Part shown: piece by piece, positions 53,801 to 64,000 of the stretch
Layout of the letters: every line of letters begins with the position of its first letter
How positions within the stretch are numbered: the first letter of the stretch is position 1
From: Hydractinia symbiolongicarpus
Taxonomy: Eukaryota > Cnidaria > Hydrozoa > Anthoathecata > Hydractiniidae
Length of the DNA: 64,000 bases
NCBI RefSeq assembly: GCF_029227915.1
Contig: NC_079885.1
Coordinates: 13,715,001 to 13,779,000 of the forward strand
Direction: 5' to 3'
Notes under the pieces: generated by a model
Seen by the model: the letters and a program-made list of their open reading frames with translations, nothing else
The model's database searches: none
Told to the model about the DNA's origin: nothing
Made by a program: the position numbers and the translations under genes

Positions 53801-56800
53801 AGGCAGTAATATGGCTTTTTGCGGCCTAATAAAGACTTTCCACGTAAATAACGTTCTTCCACGTCCCCAGCAATGCTACCAATGGTTTGGTGTTCCCACT
53901 CTTACTGAAATATGACGTCCAAAGTCATTTTCCTTGACGCCATGGCTTTGGAACAATGTTAACTCCGTGCACAGCCCTCTAAATGCTGTAACATGGCCTT
54001 TTGCAGACTAATAAAGGCTTTAAACGTAAATACTGTCGTTCCAACTGCCTTTGCAGGTTACCATTAGAGTAATCCTTCCAGTCTCAATGGACTATGACGT
54101 CCCAAGTCCTTTTCCTTTTCGCCATGGATTTAGAACAATGTTAACTCTGCGCACAGCCCTCTAAATGCTGTACCATGGCCTTTTGCAGACTAATAAGAGC
54201 TTTAAACGTAAATACTGTCGTTCCAACTGCTTGCGCAGGTTACCATAGGAGTAGTCCTTCCAGTCTCAATGCACTATGACGTCCCAAGTCCTTTTCCTTG
54301 ATGCCATGGCTATAGAACGCTGTTAACTACGTGCACAGCCCTCTAAAGGCAGTAATATGTCCATTTGCAGCCGAATAAAGGCCTTACACGTAAATCACGT
54401 TCTTCCACGTCCCCAGGAAGGCTACCATTAGTCTAGTGTTCCCAGTCTCAATAGACTACGACGTCACAAGTTGTTTTACTTGGCGTTATGGCGTTAGAAC
54501 ACTGTTAACTACGTGCACAGCCCTCTAAACGCTGTAATATGGCCTTTTGTAGCCTAATTAAGGCTTTATACGTAAATACCGTCGTTCCACCTGCCTACGC
54601 CGGTCACCATTGGTGTAGACCTTCTAGTCTCAATGGACTACAACGTCCCAAGTCATTTTCTTTGACACCGTGGCGTTAGAAGACCGGCAACTACGCGCAC
54701 AGCCCTCTAAAGGCAGTAATATGGCTTTTTGCGGCCTAATAAAGACTTTACACGTAAATAACGTTCTTCCACGTCCCCAGCAATGCTACCAATGGTTTGG
54801 TGTTCCCACTCTTACTGAAATATGACGTCCAAAGTCATTTTCCTTGACGCGATGGCTATAGAACACTGTTAAATACGCGCACAGTCCTCTAAATGCTGTA
54901 TCATGGCCTTTTGCAGACTAATAAAGGCCTTACACGTAAACCACGTGCTTCCACGCTCCCAACCAGGCTACCATTGGTTCAGTGTTCTCAGTCTCAATGG
55001 AATATGGCGCCCCAAGTCCTTTTCCTTGGCGCCATGGCTTTAGAACAATGTTAACTCCGTGCACATCCCTCTAAATGTTGTAACATGTCCTTTTGCAGAC
55101 TAATAAAGGCTTTAAAGGTAAATACTGTCGTTCGACCTGCCTGCGCAGGTTACCGTAGGAGTAGTCCTTTCAGTCTCAATGGACTGTGACGTCCCAAATG
55201 GCGCCATGGCTTTAGAACAATGTTAACTCCGTGCACAGCCCTGTAAATGCTGTAACATGGCCTATTACAGACTAATAAATGCCTTACACGTAAAACACGT
55301 TCTTCCACGTCCCCAGCAAGGCTACTTATGGTCTAGTGTTCCATGTCTCAATAGACTACGACGTCTCAAGTCGTTTTCTTTGACACCGTGGCGTTAGAAC
55401 ACTGTGAATTACGTGCACAGCCCTCTAAAGGCTGTAATATGGCCATTTTCAGCCTATTAAAGGCGTTATACGTAAAAACCGTGCTTCCATGCTACCAGGA
55501 AGGCTACCATTGGTCTACTCCTTCCAGTCTCAATGGACAACGACATGCCAAGTCGTTTTCCTTGGCGTCATGGCTTTAGAACATTGTTAACTACGTGCAC
55601 AGCCCTCTAAAGGCTGTAATATGGCCATTTTCAGCCTATTAAAGGCGTTATACGTAAAAACCGTGCTTCCATGCTACTAGGAAGGCTACCATTGGTCTAT
55701 TGTTAATAGTCTCAATGAACTACTTCGTCTTAAGTCGTTTTCTTTCGCACCGTGGCGTTAGAAGACCGGCAACTACGCGCACAGTCCTCTCAATGCTGTA
55801 ACATGGCCTTTTACAGACTAATAAATGCCTTGCACGTAAATCACGTTCTTCCACGTCCCCAGCAAGGCTACCAATGGCCTAGTGTTCCCAGTCTCAATGG
55901 ACTACAACGTGCCAAGTCCTCTTCCTTGACGCCATGGCTATAGAACACTGTTAACTGCGTGCACAGCCTTCTAAAGACAGTATTATGTCCCTTTGCAAAC
56001 TAATAAAGACCTTACACGTAAATAACGTGCTTCCATGCTCCCAGCCATGCTACCATTGATCTAGTCCTTCAAGTCTCAATGGAATACGACGTTCCAAGTC
56101 GTTTTCCTTCGCGCTATGGCGTTAGAACACTGTTAACTACGTGCACGGCCCTTTGAACGCTGTAATATGGTTATTTGCAGCTTATTAAAGGCCTTATACG
56201 TAAATACTGTCGCTCCACTAGCCTGCGCAAGTTACCATTGGTGTAGTCCTTTCAGTCTCAATGGACTATGACGTCCCAAGTCGTTTTCTTTGACGCCATG
56301 ACGTTTGAAAACCCGCAAGTACGCGCACAGTCCTCTAAATGCTATAGTATGGCTTTTGTAAGTCTAAAAAATGCCTTACGCGTAAATCACGTGCTTCCAC
56401 TCTCCAAACAAGGCTACCAATGGTGTACTTTTCCGACTATCATTGAACTACGACGTCCCAATTCCTTTTCCTTGGCGTTTTAGCGTTAAAACACTTTTAA
56501 CTATGTGGACAGGCCTCTAAATGCTGTAATATTGCCTTTTGTAGCCAAATAAAGGCTTTACACGGAAAAAACGTGGTTCCACCACCCTTCGCGGGATACC
56601 ATTAGTCTACTCCTGCCAGTCTCAATCGACTATGACGTCTCAAGTCATTTTCCATGGCGCCATGGCTTTAGCACACTGTTAACTCCGTGCACGGCCATCT
56701 AAAGGCTGTAATATGGCCATTTGCAGCCTAATAAAGGCGTTATACGTAAATACCGTCGTTCCACCTGCCTGCGCAAGTTACCAATGGTGTAGTCCTTCCA

Positions 56801-59800
56801 GTCTCAATGGACTATGACGCCCCAAGTCGTTTTCCCTGGCGCCATGGTTTTAGAGCACTGTGAACTACGTGCACAGCCCTCTAAATGCGGTAATATGGCC
56901 TTTTGAAGACTAATAAAGGCCTTACACGTAAACACCGTGGTTCCACCACCCTTTGCGGGTTACCATTGGTCTAGTCTTTCCAGTCTCAATGGACTATAAC
57001 GTGCCAAGTCGTTTTCCTTGGTGTCATGACTGTAGAACACTGTTAACTGCGTGCACAGCCCCCTGTAACGGTAATATTGCCTTTTGCAGACTAATAAAAG
57101 CTTTAAACGTAAATATTGTCGTTCCAACTGCCTGCGTAGGTTATCATAGAAGTAGTCCTTCCAGTCTCAATGAACTATGACGTCCCAAGTCCTTTTACTT
57201 GGTGCCATGGCTATAGAACACTGTTAACTACGTGCACAGCCCTCTAAAGGCAGTAATATGTCCATTTGCAGCCTAATAAAGGCCTTACACGTAAATCACG
57301 TTCTTCCACGTCCCCAGCAAGGCTACCAATGGTTTAGTGTTCCCAGTCTTAATGGAGTATGACGTCCCAAGTCCTTTTCCTTGGTGCCATGGCTATAGAA
57401 CACTGTTAACTACGTGCACAGCCCTCTAAAGGCAGTAATATGTCCATTTGCAGCCTAATAAAGGCCTTACCGTAAGTCACGTGTTTCCATGCAGCCAGGA
57501 AGGCTACCATTAGTCTAGTGTTCCCAGTCTCAATAGACTACGACGTCACAAGTTGTTTTACTTGGCGTTATGGCGTTAGAACACTGTTAACTACGTGCAC
57601 AGCCATCTAAACGCTGTAGTATGGCCTTTTGTAGCCTAATTAAGGCTTTATACGTAAATACTGACTCTTCACCTGCCTGCGCAAGTTACCATTGGTGTAG
57701 TCCTTCCAGTCTCAATGGACTATGACGTCCAAGTCGTTTTCTTTGACGCCGTGACGTTTGAAAACCCGCAAGTACGCGCACAGTCCTCTAAATGCTATAG
57801 TATGGCCATTTGCAGCCTAATAAAGGCCTTACACGTAAATCACGTTCTTCCACTTCCCCAGCAAGGCTACCAATTGTCTAGTGTTCCCAGTCTTAATGGA
57901 ATATGACGACCCAAGTCCTTTTCCTTGGTGCCATGTCTATAGAACACTGTTAACTACGTGCACAGCCCTCTAAAGGCAGTAATATATCCACTTGCAGCCT
58001 AATAAAGGCCTTACCGTAAGTCACGTGTTTCCATGCAGCCAGGAAGGCTACCATTAGTCTAGTGTTCCCAGTCTCAATAGACTACGACGTCACAAGTTGT
58101 TTTACTTGGCGTTATGGCGTTAGAACACTGTTAACTACGTGCACAGCCCTCTAAACGCTGTAGTATGGCCTTTTGTAGCCTAATTAAGGCTTTATACGTA
58201 AATACTGACTCTTCACCTGCCTGCGCAAGTTACCATTGGTGTAGTCCTTCCAGTCTCAATGGACTATGACGTCCAAGTCGTTTTCTTTGACGCCGTGACG
58301 TTTGAAAATCCGCAAGTACGGTCACAGTCCTCTAAATGCTATAGTATGGCCATTTGCAGCCTAATAAAGGCCTTACACGTAAATCACGTTCTTCCACTTC
58401 CCCAGCAAGGCTACCAATTGTCTAGTGTTCCCAGTCTTAATGGACTATGACGTCCAAAGTCATTTTCCTTGACGCCATGGCTATAGAACACTGTTAACTA
58501 CGTGCACAGCCTTCTAAAGGCAGTATTATGTCCTTTTGTAGACTAATAAAGACATTACACGTAAATAACGTGCTTCCATACTCCCAGCCATGCTACCATT
58601 GATCTAGTCCTTCCAGACCCAATGGAATACGACGTTCCAAGTCGTTTTCCTTCGCGCTATCGCGTTAGAACACTGTTAACTACGTACACGGCCCTTTGAA
58701 CGCTGTAATATGGCCATCTGCAGCCTATAAAAGGCCTTATACTTAAATACTGTCGCTCCACCTGCCTCTGCAAGTTACCATTGGTGTAGTCCTTCCAGTC
58801 TCAATGGACTATGACGTCCAAGTCGTTTTCTTTGACGCCGTGACGTTTGAAAACCCGCAAGTACGCGCACAGCCCTCTAAATGCGGCATTATCGTCTTTT
58901 GCAGGCTAATAAAAGCCTTACCGTAAGTCACGTGTTTCCATGCTGCCAGGAAAGCTACCATTAGTCTAGTGTTCTCAGTCTCAATAGAATATGACGTCCC
59001 AAGTCATTTTCCATGGCGCCTTGGCTTTAGAACACTTTTAACTTCGCGCACAGCCCTCTAAAGGCTGTAATATGGCCATTTGCAGCCAAATAAAGGCGTT
59101 ATACGTAAATACCATCGTTCCACCTGCCTGCGCAGGTTACCATAGGAGTAGTTCTTCCAGTCTCAATGGACTATGACGCCCCAAGTCCTTTTCCTTGGCG
59201 CAATGGCTTTAGAACAATGTTAACTCCGTGCACAGCCCTATAAATGTTGTAACATGGCCTATTACAGACTAATAAAGGCCTTACACGTTAACCACGTGTA
59301 TCCATGCTACCAGGAAGGCTACCACTGGTCTAGTGTTCCCACTCTCAATGGACTACAACGTCCCAAGTCGTCTTCCTTTGCGTTATGGCGTTAAAACACT
59401 CTTAGCAGACTAATAAAGGCCTTAAACGTTAATCACGTGCATCCATGCTACCAGGAAGGCTACCACTGGTCTAGTGTTCTCACTCTAAATGGACTGCAAC
59501 GTGCGAAGTCGTTTTCCTTGGTGTCATGGCTTTAGAACACTGTTAATTCCGTGCTCAGCCCTCTAAAAGTTCTAATATGACCCTCAGGAGCCTAATAAAG
59601 GCGTTATACGTAAATACCGTCGTTCCACCTGCCGGCGCAGGTTACCATAGGGATAATCCTTCCAGTCTCGATGGACTATGACGTCCCAAGTCGTTTTCCC
59701 TGGCGCCATGGCTTTAGAGCACTGTGAACTACGTGCACAGCCCTCTAAATGCGGTAATATGGCCTTTTGAAGACTAATAAAGGCCGCCATGGCTTTAGCA

Positions 59801-60115
59801 GACTGTTAACTCCTTGCACGGCCCTCTAAAGGCTGTAATATGGCCATTTGCAGCATAATAAAGCCGTTATACGTAAATACCGTCGTTCCACCTGCCTGCG
59901 CAGGTTACCATAGGAATAGTCCTTCCAGTCTCAATGGACTATGACGTCCCAAGTCCTTTTCCTTGGTGCCATGGCTATAGAACACTGTTAACTACGTGCA
60001 CAGCCCTTTAAAGGCAGTAATATGTCCATTTGCAGCCTAATAAAGGCCTACACGTAAATCACGTTCTTCCACGTCCCCAGCAAGGCTACCAATGGTCTAG
60101 TGTTCCCAGTCCTAA
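50866..60115 (+). repeat. ~182-bp satellite array, block 4 (right-hand subfamily)
   Basis: The monomers here belong to a shifted subfamily with GCAGACTAATAAAGGC, AGAAGACCGGCAACTACGCG and TGACGTTTGAAAACCCGC variants. Higher-order repeats include a 910-bp period (5 monomers; 53761 against 54671) and a ~544-bp period (57715 against 58259). Confidence 0.9.
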
Positions 60116-60854
60116 CCCTATTCGCTCCGGGGTTTTTCAAACATACTATGACCGGGGGGGCGGATTCCGCCCCCCCCTCAATAACTTTTCATAGGGTTGT
60201 TCAAATTGAATCAAACTTGGCACACTTTTAGTACGTCATAAAAGAAACAAAATGGCGCCAAAAAAAATTTTCTTGCGTCAGCACATTTTCTGTGACGTCA
60301 TCAAAAGCTTGAAAATTGTTAAAAATGCCACTATCTGCTTAAAATATAATTACTTTTGTTCTAGAGCGAATTTTTACATTCTGTTTGAAGTTTCTGAAAG
60401 CTAAATAAAAGTTATTTAACATATCTTCCGGTTTTTACATGGATCGCATGAAAAATTGCCAAAAATTGCCCGAAAATCCATTTTTTTCCGATTTTTGTGT
60501 AAAATCCGACAAAATCGGGAAATCGGATTAGTCACGTGTTCAAATTACTCCAAATGATTCTTCTTGATAAAACAAAGTTGTGTTGCAAGTTTCAAGTTCT
60601 AAGGATAATCTTAACAGGAGTTATTATATTTTCCCCATTATAAAGATTTCATAGAGATTTTTAGGGGTAGTTTCGAGTAATGGCCAATATCAAAGCCTCT
60701 GAAAGGTATGGGGCCTAAAAAATTAGCATGCAGGTGTCTAATAGATAAATGTTGAAACTCAGTAAGTATCATAGCCATATAACAAAGCAATCAGGAGTTA
60801 TTAAAAAAAAACAGTCAGGGGTGGCGGAACCCGCCCCCACCGGACCGAATAGGG
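60116..60854. mobile_element. 739-bp piggyBac-like MITE
   Basis: The non-satellite insert has terminal inverted repeats: left CCCTATTCGCTCCGG, right end reverse complement CCCTATTCGGTCCGG. A second inverted pair lies further in (GGGGGGCGGATTCCGCC / GGCGGAACCCGCCCCC). The right flank is TTAA and the left flank CTAA, consistent with a TTAA target site, one base of which has changed. TTAA plus CCC-starting ends is the piggyBac pattern. No open frame is present, so it is non-autonomous. Removing it restores a satellite monomer (CAGTC-TTAA-TGGAAT). Confidence 0.8.
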
Positions 60855-60858
60855 TTAA

Positions 60859-63800
60859 TGGAATATGACGTCCAAAGTCCTTTTCCTTGGCGCCATGGCT
60901 TTAGAACAATGTTAACTCCGTGCACAGCCCTCTAAATGCTGTAACATGGCCTTGTGCAGACTAATAAAAGCTTTAAACGTAAATACTGTCGTCCAACTGC
61001 CTGCGCAGGTTACCATAGGAGTAGTCCTTCCAGTCTCAATGGACACTGACATCCCAAGTCCTTTTCCTTGGCGCCATGGCTTTAGAACAATGTTAACTCC
61101 GCGCACAGCCCTCTAAATGCTGTAACATGGCCTTTTGCAGACTAATAAAGGCTTTAAACGTAAATACTGTCGTTCCAACTGCCTGCGCAGTTTACCATAG
61201 GAGTAGCAAGGCTACCAATGGTCTAGTGTTCCCAGTCTTAATGGAATATGACGCCCCAAGTCCTTTTCCTTGACGCCATGGCTATAGAACACTGTTAACT
61301 ACGTGCACAGCCCTCTAAAGTCAGTAATATGGCCTTTTGCAGCCTAATAAAGCCTTTACACGAAAATAGCGTGATTCAACCAGCCTCCGCGTGATACCAT
61401 TGGTCTAGTCCTTCCAGTCCCAATGGACTACAACGTGCCAAGTCGTTTTCTTTGGCACCTTGGCGTTAGAAGACCGGCAACTACGCGCACAGTCCTCTAA
61501 ATGCTGTAACATGGCCTTTTACAGACTAATAAAGGTCTTACACGCAAATCACGTTCTTCCACGCCCCCAGCAAGGTTACCAATGGTCTAGTGTGCCATGT
61601 CTCAATGGACTACGAAGTCTCAAGTCGTTTTCTTTGACACCGTGGCGTTAGAACACTGTGTATTACGTGCACAGTACTCTAAAGGCTGTAATATGGCCTT
61701 TTGCAGACAAATAAAAGCCCTACACGTTAACCACGTGCATCCATGTTACCAGGAAGGATACCACTGGTCTAGTGTTCCCACTCTCAATGCACTACAACGT
61801 CCCAAATCGTCTTTGCGTTATGGCGTTAAAACACTCTTAGCAGACTAATAAAGGCCTTAAACGTTAATCACGTGCATCCATGCTACCAGGAAGGCTACCA
61901 CTGGTCTAGTGTTCCCACTCTCAATGGATTACAACGTGCCAAGTCGTTTTCCTTGGTGTCATGGCTTTAGAACACTGTTAATTCCGTGCACAGCCCTCTA
62001 AAAGTTCTAATATGGCCATTAGGAGCCTAATAAAGGCGTTATACGTAAATACCGTCGTTCCACCTGCCGGCGCAGGTCACCATAGGGATAATCATTCCAG
62101 TCTCGATGGACTATGACGTCCCAAGTCGTTTTCCCTGGCGCCATGGCTTTAGAGCACTGTGAACTACGTGCACAACCCTCTAAATGCGGTAATATGGCCT
62201 TTTTATAGACTAATAAAGGCCTTACACGTAAACACCGTGGTTCCACCACCCTTTGTGGGTTACCATTGGTCTAGTCCTTCCAGTCTCAAGGGACTATAAC
62301 GTGCCAAGTCGTTTTCCTTGGCGTCATGTCTTTAGAACACTGTTAACTACCTGCACAGCCATCTAAAGGCACTAATGTTGGCTTTTGCAGCCTAATACAG
62401 GCTTTACACGTAAACACCGTGGTTCCACCACCGTTGCAGGTTACCATTGGTCTAATCCTTCCAGTCTCAATGGACTATGACGTGCCAAGTCGTTTTCCTT
62501 GGCGTCATGGCTTTAGAACACTGTTAACTACGTGCACAGCCCCCTGTAACGGTAATATTGCCTTTGCAGCCTAATAAAGGCCTTAGACGTAAATCACGTT
62601 CTTCCACGCCCCCAGCAAGGCTACCAATGGTCTAGTGTTCCCAATCGTGATGGAATTTGACGTCCCAAGTCCTTTTCCTTGACGCCATGGCTATAGAACA
62701 CTGTTAACTACGTGCACAGCCTTCTAAAGGCAGTATTATGTCCTTTTGCAGACTAATAAAGACCTTACACGTAAATAACGTGCTTCCATGCTCCCAGCTA
62801 TGCTACCATTCATCTAGTCCTTCAAGTCTCAATGGAATAAGACGTTCCAAGTCGTTTTCCTTCGCGCTATGGCGTTAGAACACTGTTAACTACGTGCACG
62901 GCCCTTTGAACGCTGTAATATGGCCATTTGCAGCCTATTAAAGGCCTTATACGTAAATACTGTCGCTTCACCTGCCTGCGCAAATTGCCATTGGTGTAGT
63001 CCTTCCTGTCTCAATGGACTATGACGTCCCAAGTCGTTTTCTTTGACGCCGTGACGTTTGAAAACCCGCAAGTACGCGCACAGTCCTCTAAATGCCATAG
63101 TATGGCTTTTGTAAGTCTAAAAAAGGCCTTACGCGTAAATCACGTGCTTCCACTCCCCAAACCAGGCTACCAATGGTGTACCTTTCCGACTATCATTGAA
63201 CTACGACGTCCCAATTCCTTTTCCTTGGCGTTTTAGCGTTAAAACACTTTTAACTATGTGCACAGGCCTCTAAATGCTGTAATATTGCCTTTTGTAGCCA
63301 AATAAAGGCTTTACACGTATATAACGTGGTTCCACCACCCTTCGCGGGATACCATTAGTCTAGTCCTTCCAGTCTCAATGGACTATGACGTCCCAAGTCC
63401 TTTTCCTTGGCGCCATGGCTTTAGAACAATGTTAACTCCGCGCACAGCCCTCTAAATGCTGTAACATGGCCTTTTTCAGATTAATAAAGGCTTTAAACGT
63501 AAACACTGTCGTTCCAACTGCCTGCGCAGGTTACCATAGGAGTAGTCTTTCCCGTCTCAATGGACTATGACGTCCCAAGTCCTTTTCCTTGGTGCCATGG
63601 CTATAGAACACTGTTAACTACGTGCACAGCTCTCTTAAGGCAGTAATATGTCCATTTGGAGCCTAATAAAGGCCTTACACGTAAATCACGTTCTTCCACG
63701 TCCCCAGCAAGGCTATTAATGGTCTAGTGTTCCCAGTCTTAATGGAATATGACGTCCCCAGTCCTTTTCCTTGACGCCATGGCTATAGAGCACTGTTAAC

Positions 63801-64000
63801 TACGTGCACAGCCCTCTAAAATCAGTAATATGGCCTTTTGCAGCCTAATAAAGCCTTTACACGAAAATAGCGTGATTCCACCAGCCTCCGCAAGATACCA
63901 TTGGTCTAGTCCTTCTAGTCCCAATGGACTACAACGTGCCAAGTCGTTTCCTTTGGCACCTGGGCGTTAGAAGACCGGCAACTACGCGCACAGTCCTCTA
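60859..64000 (+). repeat. ~182-bp satellite array, block 5, runs off the window
   Basis: It continues the block 4 subfamily to the window edge, so the array's right end is not seen. The segments at 59584-59790 and 62019-62249 are close copies, another sign of local duplication. Confidence 0.9.

Noticed and set aside
35268-64000. Dozens of 60-80 codon open frames (for example MALERCLLLAKSSKG... at 43261, 43807, 47593)
   Set aside because: They recur once per satellite monomer, share no domain with known proteins, and arise because the monomer has few stops in one frame. They are repeat by-products.
35268-64000. CRISPR-like regular repeats
   Set aside because: The repeats are full ~182-bp tandem monomers with no short repeat plus unique spacer pattern, and the DNA is eukaryotic.

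Overview
The window looks like nuclear DNA from an invertebrate animal, most plausibly a cnidarian. The reasons are an intron-containing HERPUD-like host gene at the left end, a BEL/Pao LTR retrotransposon, Polinton/Maverick-type virus-like elements, an L2/CR1-like LINE and a long satellite array. The cnidarian call is an inference from gene style, and no sequence search was possible.

Layout. 1-3649: the last two recognisable coding exons of a HERPUD-like ER membrane protein, then plain non-coding DNA. 3650-4127: a diverged patch of a ~182-bp satellite. 4128-13605: a BEL/Pao retrotransposon on the minus strand with a full 5' LTR, a cut 3' LTR, decayed gag-pol and a ~2.3-kb foreign insert in the reverse transcriptase. 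13606-28393: Polinton-like element A, with protein-primed DNA polymerase B, retrovirus-type integrase, packaging ATPase, double-jelly-roll major capsid, penton, an HNH nuclease and several small or membrane genes. ~28394-35267: element B, a second and diverged copy of the capsid-integrase-ATPase half in the opposite orientation. It is joined to A at the 5' end of A's polymerase and cut at its far end by satellite DNA. 35268-64000: a ~182-bp satellite array (about 135 monomers estimated from length) interrupted by a LINE (38938-42267) and a 739-bp piggyBac-like MITE (60116-60854). The array also holds a near-identical 3,786-bp tandem duplication that includes an inverted block.

Satellite lies on both sides of the 31-kb BEL+Polinton cluster, and both outer edges of the cluster are truncated, so the cluster is best read as embedded in the array. 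Most viral-type genes carry frameshifts or stop codons, so both Polinton copies are dead as they stand. Several small genes remain open.

The most unusual signal is a set of short, mostly perfect inverted repeats, each with its own sequence, placed at almost every gene boundary of elements A and B. They often lie directly against or across the start codon, or between convergent gene ends. They recall the hairpin signals of mimivirus and virophage transcripts. Other points of note are a 2A-like motif in the LINE, a variable gene slot (coiled-coil versus BRO-N-like), and a giant-virus-style repeat gene remnant at the BEL/Polinton junction.
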